A stretch of DNA of 56,732 nt from Marinosulfonomonas sp. (GCA_015488685.1 WFNH01000090.1:1-56732); one strand, 5' to 3'. Counted from the first letter of the stretch, positions 1-10,037 are shown. Notes: generated from the sequence alone by a model not told the origin. Translations and numbers: made by a program.

Positions 1-1
1 C

Positions 2-1036
2 AGCGTGAAGCCCGAGATCACCAAACTGGTGGCCGGGGCCAAGGGGATGGTTGTGGCCACCACCTTTGCGTCAAACATCGCGCGGTTGAAAACTCTGGCC
101 GAGGCAGGGCAGGCGGCAGGGCGCGACGTGTGCCTGTTGGGCCGTGCCATGCAACGGATGGTCGCGGCGGGCGAAGCCACGGGGATCATTGGTAAATTTC
201 CGGCAACCATTCCGGTTGAAGAGGCCCGCGATCTGCCGCGTAGCAAATTGATGCTGATTGTCACTGGTTCACAGGGCGAACGCCGTGCGGCCTCGGCCCA
301 GCTTTCGCGGGGGAAATATCTGGGGATGACGATGAAGGACGGGGATATGTTCCTGTTTTCATCCAAAACCATTCCTGGCAATGAACGTGGCGTGATCCGT
401 ATTATGAACGCCTATTCGGAAATGGGTGTGGATATTGTGGACGATAGCGCCGGACGCTACCACGTTTCCGGCCACGCCAACCGGCCCGACCTGCTGCGGA
501 TGCATGACATTGTGAACCCCGAAATGGTGATCCCGATGCACGGCGAACACCGGCATTTGCGCCAGCACACGCGGCTGGCGATTGAAAAGGGCCGCGCAGG
601 CGCGTTGCTGGTCAACGGTATGATGGCCGACATATCCGGCCCCGCGCCCGAAGTGGTGGAGTACATTGAAACCGGCCGCACCTATCTGGACGGAACCGTG
701 CAGATTGGCGCGATGGACGGTATTGTCCGCGACCGGATCCGCATGGCGCTGAACGGGCATGTGACCGCAACCGTGATCATGGACGAGGACGACGAGCCAT
801 TGGGCGATGCCTGGGTCGAAGTGATGGGGCTAGCCGAACTGGGCAAATCCAACATGCCGCTGGTCGAGGTGGTCGAGGGTGATTTGGGCCAGATTCTGAT
901 GCGGATGAACGACAAAACCCTGCGCGATGATGACAAGATGGAAGAAGCCATCCGTCGCGAAGTGCGCCGGTCTGTTATGGACGAGATTGGCAAGAAACCC
1001 GAGGTGACAGTGGTTATCAGCCGGTTGATCGGCTAG
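2..1036 (+). CDS. rnj: Ribonuclease J, C-terminal part (5' end outside window)
   Basis: RNase J is a cytoplasmic metallo-beta-lactamase/beta-CASP ribonuclease that acts as an endonuclease and 5' exonuclease in RNA decay and processing. The reading frame is already open at base 2, so the N-terminal catalytic part lies upstream. What remains shows the late beta-CASP region (VTGSQGERRAA), the FSSKTIPGNE segment, the SGHANRPDL histidine motif, the IPMHGEHRH motif near residue 179, and the C-terminal RNase J domain ending in ISRLIG. It converges on the DEAD-box helicase gene with about 50 bp between the two stops, which hold a palindromic hairpin. The family call is secure; only the start is missing. 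Confidence 0.93.
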   Translation, partial: SVKPEITKLVAGAKGMVVATTFASNIARLKTLAEAGQAAGRDVCLLGRAMQRMVAAGEATGIIGKFPATIPVEEARDLPRSKLMLIVTGSQGERRAASAQLSRGKYLGMTMKDGDMFLFSSKTIPGNERGVIRIMNAYSEMGVDIVDDSAGRYHVSGHANRPDLLRMHDIVNPEMVIPMHGEHRHLRQHTRLAIEKGRAGALLVNGMMADISGPAPEVVEYIETGRTYLDGTVQIGAMDGIVRDRIRMALNGHVTATVIMDEDDEPLGDAWVEVMGLAELGKSNMPLVEVVEGDLGQILMRMNDKTLRDDDKMEEAIRREVRRSVMDEIGKKPEVTVVISRLIG

Positions 1037-1057
1037 AGCGACATGCCCTAGCGATGG

Positions 1058-1084
1058 CGTAAGGCGGGGTAAACCCGCCCTACG
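1058..1084. repeat. REP-like palindrome between convergent genes
   Basis: A dyad with outer arms CGTA/TACG and inner arms GGCGGG/CCCGCC around a GTAAA loop sits between the stops of RNase J and the helicase. A closely related element lies at 19531-19558 between coxS- and coxL-like genes. It may act as a bidirectional transcription stop, but it has no clear T-run and looks more like a dispersed palindromic repeat. Confidence 0.5.
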
Positions 1085-1086
1085 GT

Positions 1087-2538
1087 TTAACTGTCGCGAC
1101 GATCGTCAAAGCTTTTGGCGATGAAGTCGGGCATGTGGTCACCCATGCCGACAACCTTGTTCTGGTTGCCGCGGCCTTTGTTATTGTTGTTATTACCCTT
1201 GTTTCCGCCGCGATTGCGATCACGCGGGGCGCGTTTTTGCGGTTCGGGTTTGGGTTGTTCCGCAGGTGTTTCCACTGCTTCCTTAGCCTCTACTGGCGCT
1301 TCGACATTGGGCTTGCGGCTGCGGCGCGTGCGCTTTGGCTTTTCGCTGGCTTCGTCTTTAGGTGCCTCGGGGGCGGGGGATGGTTTGCTTGCAAGCGGGT
1401 TATCCAGACGCGGGATTTCATTGCCAACCAGCCGTTCGATGTCTTCCAGATTCTTTTCGTCACGCGGAATGCAGATCATCAGCGCGGTGCCTGTTTTACC
1501 GGCGCGACCGGTACGGCCGATGCGGTGAACGTAATCTTCGGCATGGCTGGGGACATCAAAGTTGAACACATGGCTAACATCGGGAATATCCAGCCCGCGT
1601 GCGGCAACGTCCGAGGCGCACAAGAAACGGATTGTGCCATCACGAAAACCCTGCAAAACTTCCATGCGGCGGCTCTGTTCCAGATCGCCGTGAATTGGTT
1701 CGGCATTATAGCCATGCTTTTTCAGTGACTTGGCAACGGCATCCACATCTATCTTGCGATTGCAGAAAATGATGCCGTTTTTGCAGTTCTCGCCTTCACC
1801 TTCGATCATGGTGCGCAGCAGGGCGCGTTTCTCGCTGGCCTCCCGGCGTTTGTTTTCCGAGCGGAACATCACTACGCCCTGTTTGATATTCTCACCGGTG
1901 GTTGCAGCGCGGGCCACTTCGATTTTGGCGGGGTTCGACAGGAAGGTGTTGGTGATCCGTTCGATTTCTGGGGCCATTGTGGCGCTGAAGAATAGCGTCT
2001 GGCGGGTAAACGGTGTCAGGGAAAAGATGCGCTCGATATCGGGGATAAAGCCCATATCCAGCATCCGGTCGGCCTCGTCCACCACCATGATCTGAACGCC
2101 GGTCAGCATCAGCTTGCCGCGCTCGAAATGGTCCAGCAGACGGCCGGGGGTGGCAATCAGAACGTCGACGCCACGGTCGATCAGCTTGTCCTGTTCCTTG
2201 AAGGAAACGCCACCAATCAGCAGCGCCTTGGACAGTTTGCTGCCCACTGCGTAGTTGTCAAAGTTTTCAGCAACCTGCGCGGCCAGTTCCCGTGTGGGGG
2301 CCAGCACCAATGAGCGCGGCATCCGCGCGCGGGCGCGGCCACGGCTGAGCATGGTGATCATCGGCAGGGTGAAGCTGGCGGTTTTGCCAGTGCCCGTCTG
2401 GGCAATGCCCAAAACATCACGCCCTTCAAGCGCTGGCGGAATCGCACCGGCCTGAATGGGGGTAGGGGTTTCGTAACCGGCAGCTTCGACCGCTTTTAAT
2501 ACTTTAGGCGATAATTTTAGATCGGCGAATTTTGTCAT
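1087..2538 (-). CDS. DEAD-box RNA helicase, RhlE-like
   Basis: ATP-dependent RNA helicase of about 483 residues, expected to remodel RNA or ribosome precursors in the cytoplasm. From the chosen ATG at 2538: Q motif around residue 22-30 (YETPTPIQ), Walker A AQTGTGKT at 46-53, PTREL, TPGR, DEAD at 154-157, SAT at 185-187 and the helicase C motif HRIGRTGRAGKTG. The C-terminal tail of roughly 110 residues is low complexity: Pro/Glu/Lys-rich, then Arg/Asn-rich with an N-run, closing with a GMGDHMPDFIAKSF block. The reading frame stays open 22 codons upstream, but that stretch (Cys/Arg-rich) is unlike helicases and the ATG matches the family start. RhlE-like is inferred from the basic tail; no pathway neighbour supports a narrower role. 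Confidence 0.92.
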   Translation of the reverse strand: MTKFADLKLSPKVLKAVEAAGYETPTPIQAGAIPPALEGRDVLGIAQTGTGKTASFTLPMITMLSRGRARARMPRSLVLAPTRELAAQVAENFDNYAVGSKLSKALLIGGVSFKEQDKLIDRGVDVLIATPGRLLDHFERGKLMLTGVQIMVVDEADRMLDMGFIPDIERIFSLTPFTRQTLFFSATMAPEIERITNTFLSNPAKIEVARAATTGENIKQGVVMFRSENKRREASEKRALLRTMIEGEGENCKNGIIFCNRKIDVDAVAKSLKKHGYNAEPIHGDLEQSRRMEVLQGFRDGTIRFLCASDVAARGLDIPDVSHVFNFDVPSHAEDYVHRIGRTGRAGKTGTALMICIPRDEKNLEDIERLVGNEIPRLDNPLASKPSPAPEAPKDEASEKPKRTRRSRKPNVEAPVEAKEAVETPAEQPKPEPQKRAPRDRNRGGNKGNNNNNKGRGNQNKVVGMGDHMPDFIAKSFDDRRDS

Positions 2539-2831
2539 TGTTATCCGTGTTCTACGGCATTTCGCGCCGCATCGGTTCTGGGGGCAAGCGGCCCGGATGG
2601 CCAAAAGTTATGCACAAGCATCCCCCGAATGTTGTCTGACCTACTGAAAATATGCGGCGGGGTCAATGAAGGTTACCGATTCCGGTAAATACGGGCGTGA
2701 CTATGGCAAAGTGGAAAATGGCGAAAAATATGCAACATATTCCTATATCTGAAATAATTCAGATTTATGAATGGCTTAGCGGTGCCGACTGGATTGCCCA
2801 GTAAACAAAGGTGTTTTTGGTCGGGGTATCT

Positions 2832-2865
2832 TGCCCCGAAGGGGCATTGCGGCACAGGGCCGCAA
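2832..2865. terminator. Two adjacent hairpins after prfC
   Basis: On the minus strand just past the prfC stop lie two stem-loops: TTGCGGC/GCCGCAA (2847-2865, 5-nt loop) and TGCCCC/GGGGCA (2832-2846, GAA loop). They are positioned to stop or protect the prfC transcript, though no strong T-run follows. The remaining bases 2605-2831 hold no convincing gene; one 33-codon candidate is listed among the findings. Confidence 0.4.
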
Positions 2866-2871
2866 CACCTG

Positions 2872-4479
2872 CTAAAGCATCATTTCCTTGGTTGCGGTCA
2901 GTTTCACATCGGGATAATCGCGCACAACACGGTCAATGTCCCATTGCAACCGGGTCAGATAAACCGAGTCGCCATCGTTATCCGTGGCCATATGCCCCTT
3001 GTTTTCATTCACAAACTTATCCACAGCCTCTTTTGGCCCGGCAACCCAGCGGGCCGAGGTGAATTGGCTGGCCTCGAAACGCACCGGCAGATTGTATTCC
3101 TGCTCGATCCGGCTGGCCAGAACCTCGAATTGCAAGGCTCCGACAACGCCGACGATAAAACCCGAGCCAATCATCGGTTTGAACACTTTGGCGGCCCCTT
3201 CTTCGGCAAATTGCATCAGCGCCTTTTCCAGATGCTTGGCTTTCATCGGATCGCCCGCGCGCACGGTTTGCAGCAACTCCGGCGCAAAGGACGGGATGCC
3301 GGTGACGCGCAGGGCTTCGCCTTCGGTCAGGGTGTCGCCAATGCGCAATTGCCCGTGGTTGGGGATGCCGATGATGTCGCCAGCCCATGCTTCCTCGGCC
3401 AGTTCGCGGTCGGCGGCCAGAAACAGCACGGGGTTCGAGATGGACATCACCTTTTTGCTACGCACATGGGTCAGCTTCATGCCGCGTTTGAAATGGCCCG
3501 AGGCCAGCCGCACGAACGCCACGCGGTCGCGGTGTTTGGCGTCCATATTGGCCTGCACCTTAAACACGAACCCCGCGACGTTCTTTTCTTCGGGCATCAT
3601 CTGGCGGGGGGTGGCGGGCTGTGGCTGGGGCTGGGGGCCATAGTTGGCGATGCCATCCATCAGTTCCTTCACGCCAAACGAATTGATCGCCGAGCCAAAC
3701 CAGATCGGAGTCAACGTGCCTTCCAGCATCGCCTTGGCGTCCATCGGCGGCATCAGTTCGCGCACCATTTCCACGTCTTCGCGCAGCTTTTCCAGCAGGT
3801 TGGCGGGGACATGTTCGGCCAGTTTGGGATCATCCAGCCCGTTGATCGAAACGCTTTCGGCCACCTTGTTGCGATCAGCGCGGTCCATCAGTTCCAGACG
3901 GTCGCGCAGCAGGTCGTAACAACCGATAAAATCACGGCCAACCCCGATCGGCCAACTGGCCGGTGTTACGTCAATCGCCAGATTTTCCTGAATCTCGTCG
4001 ATGATTTCAAATGTATCGCGGCTTTCGCGGTCCATTTTGTTACAGAAGGTCAGGATCGGCAGATCACGCAGGCGGCACACCTCGAACAGCTTTTGCGTTT
4101 GGCTTTCGATACCCTTGGCCCCGTCGATCACCATCACGGCGGCGTCCACTGCCGTCAGGGTGCGGTAGGTATCCTCGGAAAAATCCGAGTGGCCGGGGGT
4201 GTCGACAAGGTTAAAGCGATAATCGCCAAAATCAAACGACATGGCCGATGCGGACACCGAGATGCCGCGTTCCTGCTCCATCTTCATATAGTCGGATCGG
4301 GTGCGGCGGGATTCACCCTTGGCACGCACTTGGCCTGCCATCTGGATCGCGCCACCATAGAGCAGAAATTTTTCCGTCAGTGTGGTTTTACCCGCATCGG
4401 GGTGGCTGATGATCGCGAATGTGCGGCGCCGCGCGATTTCGGGCGGCAATTCGGGGCGATTTGTGCTTTGGTCCAACAT
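2872..4479 (-). CDS. prfC: Peptide chain release factor 3
   Basis: RF3 is a translational GTPase that removes RF1/RF2 from the ribosome after termination. The protein is 535 residues, full length for RF3. Visible motifs are the G1 P-loop in SHPDAGKTT (25-33), the switch region with RGISVSASAM, G3 DTPGH at 93-97 and G4 NKMD at 147-150, followed by the RF3-specific domain with the FKVQANMDAKHRDR and FEASQF segments. EF-G-like domains IV and V are absent, as expected for RF3. It lies 24 bp downstream of the ABC ATPase gene on the same strand and may be cotranscribed with it. Confidence 0.96.
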   Translation of the reverse strand: MLDQSTNRPELPPEIARRRTFAIISHPDAGKTTLTEKFLLYGGAIQMAGQVRAKGESRRTRSDYMKMEQERGISVSASAMSFDFGDYRFNLVDTPGHSDFSEDTYRTLTAVDAAVMVIDGAKGIESQTQKLFEVCRLRDLPILTFCNKMDRESRDTFEIIDEIQENLAIDVTPASWPIGVGRDFIGCYDLLRDRLELMDRADRNKVAESVSINGLDDPKLAEHVPANLLEKLREDVEMVRELMPPMDAKAMLEGTLTPIWFGSAINSFGVKELMDGIANYGPQPQPQPATPRQMMPEEKNVAGFVFKVQANMDAKHRDRVAFVRLASGHFKRGMKLTHVRSKKVMSISNPVLFLAADRELAEEAWAGDIIGIPNHGQLRIGDTLTEGEALRVTGIPSFAPELLQTVRAGDPMKAKHLEKALMQFAEEGAAKVFKPMIGSGFIVGVVGALQFEVLASRIEQEYNLPVRFEASQFTSARWVAGPKEAVDKFVNENKGHMATDNDGDSVYLTRLQWDIDRVVRDYPDVKLTATKEMML

Positions 4480-4503
4480 GGTCCCGCGTATAGGGGCGCG
4501 GGG

Positions 4504-6342
4504 TTACGAGCGCAACACAAAGTGGCCCGGATCAACCTCGTCATAGAGTGACGGGCCGGGGTCGTAATCCAGCGGGAAGATCGGCGAGGGAATCGGTTTG
4601 AAGTTCAGGTCCGCCTCGACCTTGCGCTTGCGCGGGTCGGCTACGGGGACAGCGGACAGCAGGCTTTGGGTGTATTCGTGCTGCGGGTTTTCAAACACCG
4701 CAGCGCGGGGGCCGATTTCGACAATACGGCCCAGATACATCACGGCGGTGCGGTGGCTGACCCGTTCGACCACGGCCATATCGTGGCTGATGAACAGGAA
4801 GGAAATGCCAAGGTCGGCTTGCAATTCCATCATCAGGTTCAGCACCTGCGCCTGCACGGTCACATCCAGCGCGGATACGGATTCATCCGCGATGATCAGC
4901 TTCGGGTTCAGCGCCAAAGCGCGGGCAATCGCCACCCGCTGGCGTTGGCCGCCTGACAGTTCATGCGGATAGCGGCGCATGAATTCACGCGGCAGTTCCA
5001 CGCGGTCAAACAGGGTGGCCACGCGGTCATGCAGGGCCGATCCGCGTTCAACTTTGTAGTTCAGCAGCGGTTCGGCCACCTGATCGGACAGGCGCATTTG
5101 CGGGTTCAGGGATGCGAACGGATCCTGAAACACCATCTGCATGTCGCGGCGAACATCACGCAACTGGGTGTTGTCCATTTGCAAGACATCCTGCCCGTTC
5201 AGCAGAACCTTACCGGATTGCGGTGTGTTCAACCGCAGGATCGAGCGCCCGCAAGAGGACTTACCGCAACCGGATTCCCCCACCAGCGACAGGGTTTCGC
5301 CAACATTGATGGAAAAGGATACATCCTCGACCGCATGCACGTTGGAAATGGTGCGCCGTAGCAAACCGCCCTTGACCGGAAAACGCTGCACAAGGTTTTT
5401 CACATCCAGCAGCAGATCATCGGTGGCGATGATAGGTTCGCCTGCATGGGGGTTTTCCTCGCCCATGATCCGCATCCGTTCGGGGGCCGATTTACCGTGC
5501 ATTTCGCCCAGCCTTGGAACGGCGGACAAAAGGGCCTTGGTGTAATCTTCTTTCGGGTTTTCGAAAATTTCGGTGACTGTGCCTTCTTCGACCATATTGC
5601 CGCGGAACATCACCACCACGCGGTCAGCCATTTGCGCGACCACAGCCATATCGTGGGTGATGAACAAAACGGCAGTGCCGGTTTCGCGTTTCAGTCGGTC
5701 GATCAGCGCCAGAATTTCGGCCTGAATGGTCACGTCCAGCGCGGTTGTCGGTTCATCCGCGATCAGCACGCGCGGCTCGCAGGCCAGCGCCATGGCGATC
5801 ACAACACGTTGGCGCATACCGCCGGACAATTCATGCGGATATTGTTTCAGGCGGCGTTCGGGTTCGGGGATGCGCACACGGCGCATCAGTTCAAGAGCTT
5901 GTTCGGCGGCCTGTTTTTTCGACATGCCCTTGTGAACACGCAAACCTTCGGTCAACTGGCGTTCAATGGTGAATACGGGGTTCAGCGATGTCATCGGTTC
6001 CTGAAAAATCATGCCGATTTCATTGCCGCGAATGGTGCGCATCAGATCGTTTTCGGCATCGGCCAGATCAATCGCACCTTTGCCATCCCCGTGGTCGCGC
6101 CTATCGAACATGATCCGCCCGCCGGTAATTTCACCACCGCCGAATTCGACCAGTCGCATCAGGGATAGCGAGGACACCGATTTTCCCGAACCGGATTCGC
6201 CCACCACGCAAACAGTTTCGCCGGGATTAATGCTGAACGATATATCCTCGACGCCGATGACTGGGCCGTCTTTGGTGGAGAACTCGACCCGAAGGTTTTC
6301 AATGGAAACTAGCGGGGTTGTTTTGGAAGTTTCGTCAAGCAT
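4504..6342 (-). CDS. Duplicated ABC ATPase of a peptide/glutathione-type importer
   Basis: One 612-residue polypeptide carries two complete ABC ATPase domains, as in GsiA/YejF-type importers where DppD and DppF functions are fused. Domain 1: Walker A GESGSGKS (48-55), signature LSGGMRQR, Walker B region [11 protein letters not shown]. Domain 2: Walker A GESGCGKS, signature LSGGQRQR, Walker B region [12 protein letters not shown], where Pro of the usual DEP is Ser. Each domain ends in the oligopeptide-type C-terminal extension ([10 protein letters not shown] and [10 protein letters not shown]). No permease or binding-protein gene is adjacent, so the substrate cannot be assigned; the partners must be encoded elsewhere. 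Confidence 0.9.
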   Translation of the reverse strand: MLDETSKTTPLVSIENLRVEFSTKDGPVIGVEDISFSINPGETVCVVGESGSGKSVSSLSLMRLVEFGGGEITGGRIMFDRRDHGDGKGAIDLADAENDLMRTIRGNEIGMIFQEPMTSLNPVFTIERQLTEGLRVHKGMSKKQAAEQALELMRRVRIPEPERRLKQYPHELSGGMRQRVVIAMALACEPRVLIADEPTTALDVTIQAEILALIDRLKRETGTAVLFITHDMAVVAQMADRVVVMFRGNMVEEGTVTEIFENPKEDYTKALLSAVPRLGEMHGKSAPERMRIMGEENPHAGEPIIATDDLLLDVKNLVQRFPVKGGLLRRTISNVHAVEDVSFSINVGETLSLVGESGCGKSSCGRSILRLNTPQSGKVLLNGQDVLQMDNTQLRDVRRDMQMVFQDPFASLNPQMRLSDQVAEPLLNYKVERGSALHDRVATLFDRVELPREFMRRYPHELSGGQRQRVAIARALALNPKLIIADESVSALDVTVQAQVLNLMMELQADLGISFLFISHDMAVVERVSHRTAVMYLGRIVEIGPRAAVFENPQHEYTQSLLSAVPVADPRKRKVEADLNFKPIPSPIFPLDYDPGPSLYDEVDPGHFVLRS

Positions 6343-6423
6343 CGGTCAGGCAGCCCAGTATGGTTGTGAGTTGCATGACAGTAGCGCGGTTTGGGGGCTT
6401 GTCAAACGGGAAGACCGCCAAGG

Positions 6424-7455
6424 TCAGATATTTGAGGCGCGATGCAACCGTTCGGCAAGATCATCGCCGGGAATATCATCGGGGTCGATTTCGAATTCCT
6501 CGTGTGGCGAGACGGTGTGTTGATGTAGTGTGCGGCCAATTTTTTGCGCCAAATCCTTGGGCAACGCGGGGGTGGTTCTGTCGTCTAGTATCAGACTTTC
6601 AGCAGCAATCCCTTCGGCGAAAATAATCTGGTGTTCATCGAATAACAGCTGGAAATAGTCAGCAAAACCACCCGTTTGTCGAGTGATGTTGTGGCCATTG
6701 ATCAAATGTTTCGCCTTGACCAGAACTTCACTTCTGCCTGTGCCCAGATGGTCTATGCGTTGATAAATGAAAAGCCGGTGATTTGGGCTGACGACAAGAT
6801 CGTTTTCATTGTTCAAGGTGCCTTTGGCAATCACCACAGGGGCAAATTCGCCAACCGCGCGCATGGTGGTTTGGCCGATCCAGCGAATTGTTTGAATCCC
6901 ATTGTCGCGGGTCAATACCCTGTCGCCGATGTGCAGGTCTTCGATCTGGCGCTGTTCACCGCTGGCCATTGTAATGTTGGTGCCGCGGGCAAAACTGGCA
7001 CAGGCGGCTTCTGCCATGCGGGCGGCTGCGTTTTCATGATCTATCTTGACCAGACGATAATCGGTTTGGGAGTATATCGGTGCAAGCGGCATTAGATAGA
7101 TACTGGCAATCAATCCGGTGTTTTGTTCAACTTCGACCAGAACAACCATGTCAAACGGCGTCCTGTCCGGTCCCATCAGGGTTATAGCGCAATCGGCAAA
7201 TACCCTGTTTCCTTGCATCCCTGTCGACGAGCCGTCAGCGATAACAAAATATTCAGAATTCTGTCGGCCGATTTTCAATGCAATCTGACAGGCATCTTCG
7301 GCCAGTGCATAGATGTCATCCAGAACCAGATCTTCGGCATCTCCGACAGGATCTCCAAGGTTAACCCCGTCGGTTACGCAAAACCCTGTAGCGGCATAGA
7401 CGGGCAGCGTCCTGACCGACCTGCTTGCCGTGGTTTTTTGCATATTGTTTGCCAC
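6424..7455 (-). CDS. Hint-domain protein 1
   Basis: A 343-residue protein whose C-terminal half is a Hedgehog/intein-type (Hint_2) autoprocessing domain. The domain starts at a Cys in CASFARGTNITM, followed by the GDRVLTRDNGIQTIRWIG block and the VVSPNHRLFI block that supplies the conserved His, then the TGGFADYFQLLFDEHQIIFAEG segment (split here: TGGFADYFQL and LFDEHQIIF). The N-terminal 150 residues are not recognised and show no signal peptide. The start could be GTG at 7455 or ATG at 7443; neither has a clear Shine-Dalgarno. Two further Hint proteins sit at 13624 and 14768. Function of the family in Rhodobacterales is largely unknown; self-cleavage is inferred from the motifs. Confidence 0.8.
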   Translation of the reverse strand: MANNMQKTTASRSVRTLPVYAATGFCVTDGVNLGDPVGDAEDLVLDDIYALAEDACQIALKIGRQNSEYFVIADGSSTGMQGNRVFADCAITLMGPDRTPFDMVVLVEVEQNTGLIASIYLMPLAPIYSQTDYRLVKIDHENAAARMAEAACASFARGTNITMASGEQRQIEDLHIGDRVLTRDNGIQTIRWIGQTTMRAVGEFAPVVIAKGTLNNENDLVVSPNHRLFIYQRIDHLGTGRSEVLVKAKHLINGHNITRQTGGFADYFQLLFDEHQIIFAEGIAAESLILDDRTTPALPKDLAQKIGRTLHQHTVSPHEEFEIDPDDIPGDDLAERLHRASNI

Positions 7456-7673
7456 TGCTACACACTACCCGATTATATTTGCATTCCGTACCACTGGCCA
7501 CGAATGGACCCGGCTAGACTGGTTGAAATTGTTGGTTGTTATGCCCCTATACACTGGCACAGTAGTAACAGGTTTCTGTAACGTCAACTTGATTGCCGAT
7601 TTCACGTCGGTTTTGCGATCAGAAGCAGTTTCATCCTTGTTGTTTCTCTAACGAAACGGGTTAACTCCTTTCA

Positions 7674-7695
7674 AAGTGATCACTGCGAATCACTT
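7674..7695. promoter_or_regulatory. Inverted repeat upstream of the SDR gene
   Basis: AAGTGAT and ATCACTT (7-bp arms, 8-bp spacer) lie 44 bp before the SDR start and contain the inner palindrome GTGATCAC. It could be an operator, but no regulator gene is adjacent. The rest of 7456-7738 shows no gene. Confidence 0.25.
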
Positions 7696-7738
7696 GGTCG
7701 GGCAAGGCGCCCATTGTGTAAATACGGGGATGTGGATA

Positions 7739-8518
7739 ATGGAAACGGGAATTGCAGGCAAACGGGCATTGGTTTGTGCATCGTCAAAAGGGTTGGGGCG
7801 TGGCTGCGCCGAGGCGCTGGCCGCCGAAGGTGTGCATTTGGTGATGAATGCCCGCACCGAAGGGCCGTTACTGGCCGCCGCCAAGGAAATCAGCGACAAA
7901 TACGGGGTCGAGGTCGAGGCCATTGCCGCCGACATCACCAGCGAGGAAGACCGTGCCAAGGTGCTGGCTGCGGCTGGGGATGTGGATATTCTGGTGACCA
8001 ATGCGGGTGGCCCTCCCCCCGGCATGTGGACCGATTGGGAGCGCGAGGATTTCATCAAGGCGCTGGACGCCAATATGCTAACACCGATTGCCCTGATGAA
8101 AGCACTGTTGCCTGCGATGATGCAAAAGGGCTGGGGCAGAGTGGTGAACATCACCTCGCAATCGGTCAAGGCGCCGATCGCGGTTCTGGGCCTGTCCAAC
8201 TCCGCCCGTGCGGGCCTGACCGGATATGTCGCCGGCACTGCGCGGCAGGTGGCCGGTTCCGGTGTGACCATTAATAACCTGCTGCCCGGTATCCACGCCA
8301 CCGATCGGGCCGTTTCACTGGATCAGGGCGTGTGCAAAGCGCAAGGGATCACCATGGAGCAAGCGAAGGCGCAGCGCGTGGCTAACATTCCGGCAGGGCG
8401 ATATGGCACACCGGAGGAATTCGGTGCTGCCTGTGCATTTTTATGTTCGAACAAGGCGGGGTTTATCGTCGGGCAGAACATTCTGCTGGATGGCGGGGCT
8501 GTCAATACCACGCTATAG
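7739..8518 (+). CDS. Atypical short-chain dehydrogenase/reductase-like protein
   Basis: A 259-residue Rossmann-fold SDR-family protein. The start ATG at 7739 is preceded at 8 bp by GGGGA; an upstream extension of the frame is not protein-like. The cofactor motif reads ASSKGLGRG and the NNAG-type motif is TNAGGPPPG. The catalytic YxxxK of classical SDRs is not visible: the aligned segment reads LSNSARAGL, with Ser and Arg at the Tyr and Lys positions. That pattern is recalled from the BKR-like SDR-like subgroup, which lacks the canonical tetrad. The end (GFIVGQNILLDGG) is normal. The substrate is unknown. Confidence 0.85.
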   Translation: METGIAGKRALVCASSKGLGRGCAEALAAEGVHLVMNARTEGPLLAAAKEISDKYGVEVEAIAADITSEEDRAKVLAAAGDVDILVTNAGGPPPGMWTDWEREDFIKALDANMLTPIALMKALLPAMMQKGWGRVVNITSQSVKAPIAVLGLSNSARAGLTGYVAGTARQVAGSGVTINNLLPGIHATDRAVSLDQGVCKAQGITMEQAKAQRVANIPAGRYGTPEEFGAACAFLCSNKAGFIVGQNILLDGGAVNTTL

Positions 8519-8618
8519 CACAATTGAAACATATCGGCATGAAATGGGCCTTGAATGTTGACCCGCAGCCATTTGGACGCAATATGGGAGTTCCCAAAAT
8601 AACCCAAGGGCACAGCTG

Positions 8619-10037
8619 TTGCGTTTAATTGTTTTTATTAACGGGTTGATCCTGATTTTCGGTGGTGTGTTAATGGCGGTTGTCGCAACCGTTTTTGGCA
8701 ACGAGTCGGGTGTCTTTCTGCTGACTTCGGCTTTGTCCATCACGTTGGGTGCATTATTGGCGCTGGCCTCGCATTGTGATTTCCCCGATTTGCAAACGCG
8801 CGAAACCTTTTTGCTGACGGCCACTGTCTGGTTGACGGCCTCGGCTTTTGGTATGTTCCCGCTTTATATGTGGGGGCTGTCCTTCACGGATGCTTTTTTT
8901 GAATCCATGTCTGCGGTAACGACAACCGGTTCCACCGTGATGAGCGGGCTGGATACAACAGCACATGATATTCTATTGTGGCGCGGTATTCTGCAATGGC
9001 TGGGCGGGGTCGGCTTTATCGTCACCGGCATGGCGCTGTTACCAATGCTAAAAGTCGGCGGTATGCAACTGTTTCGCACCGAAAGCTCGGATCAAGGGGA
9101 GAAAGAGCTGAAAAGCTCGACCATGTTTGCAGCCGCGACGTTCTGGGCTTATCTGTTCCTGACCTTGGCTTGTATGCTGGTATATTCCTGGGGTGGGATG
9201 AGCGTTTTTGACGCGATCGTGCATGGGCTGACAACACTGTCTTCGGGCGGGTTTTCCAATTACGATTCTTCGTTCGGGCACTTTGACAGCCCGTTCTTAC
9301 AATGGTCGGGCACCTTTTTTATGGGGTGTGCCGGCATTCCCTTTGCCTGGTATATTCGCGCCGCCCGCAAACAGGATTTTCGCAGCGAACAGGTGCGGGT
9401 CTATCTGGCTGTGGTGGCGGGTGCGACGCTGTTGTTGACGTTCTGGCTGTCAGCATTTCGCGGATTCGATGTGATGGATGCATTGCGTCTGGTGGCTTTT
9501 AACGTGGTATCGGCGGTGACGACGACGGGGTATGCCACTACGGATTACACGACATGGGGCGGATTGGCGGCAGTTGCATTTTTCCTGCTGACAGCATCGG
9601 GGGGCTGCACTGGGTCAACGGCAGGCGGGGCCAAGATGATGCGCTGGATTATTCTGGTGCGCAGCCTGAAAATCCAGATAAACAAAATCCGCTATCCGCA
9701 TGTGATCATGCCGCTGAAATACGAGGGCAAGAAAGTGTCCGACAACGTGCTGGACGGGGTTATGTCATTTTTCGTATTCTATATTTTTACCGTGGCAATT
9801 CTGGCGGCATTGTTGAATATGATCGGGCTGGACTTTTCCACTGCAATCAGTGGTGCGCTGACGTCGGTTGCCAATGTCGGCCCGGGGGTGGGCAATATTA
9901 TCGGGCCTGCCGGAAATTTTGCCAGCTTGCCGGATTCCGCCAAATGGGTGTTGTTTTTCGGCATGTATGTCGGGCGACTGGAAATGCTGACCGTGTTTGT
10001 GCTGCTGACCCGCGGGTTCTGGCGCGAGGCGGTTTAA
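8619..10037 (+). CDS. trkH: TrkH-family potassium uptake channel protein
   Basis: Inner-membrane potassium translocating subunit of a Trk/Ktr system, 472 residues. Four filter-like pore loops are visible: SAVTTTGSTV, TTLSSGGFSNYD, SAVTTTGYATTD and SVANVGPGVGN. The protein ends a few residues after YVGRLEMLTVFVL, typical of TrkH. The start is taken as TTG at 8619, preceded by AAGGG at an 8-bp spacing; there is no in-frame ATG in a good position. No trkA partner gene is present in the window, so the regulatory subunit must lie elsewhere. Confidence 0.92.
   Translation: MRLIVFINGLILIFGGVLMAVVATVFGNESGVFLLTSALSITLGALLALASHCDFPDLQTRETFLLTATVWLTASAFGMFPLYMWGLSFTDAFFESMSAVTTTGSTVMSGLDTTAHDILLWRGILQWLGGVGFIVTGMALLPMLKVGGMQLFRTESSDQGEKELKSSTMFAAATFWAYLFLTLACMLVYSWGGMSVFDAIVHGLTTLSSGGFSNYDSSFGHFDSPFLQWSGTFFMGCAGIPFAWYIRAARKQDFRSEQVRVYLAVVAGATLLLTFWLSAFRGFDVMDALRLVAFNVVSAVTTTGYATTDYTTWGGLAAVAFFLLTASGGCTGSTAGGAKMMRWIILVRSLKIQINKIRYPHVIMPLKYEGKKVSDNVLDGVMSFFVFYIFTVAILAALLNMIGLDFSTAISGALTSVANVGPGVGNIIGPAGNFASLPDSAKWVLFFGMYVGRLEMLTVFVLLTRGFWREAV

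Noticed and set aside
2767-4551. 594-codon plus-strand ORF opposite prfC
   Set aside because: His/Gln-rich translation with no domain logic; it mirrors the certain prfC gene on the minus strand.
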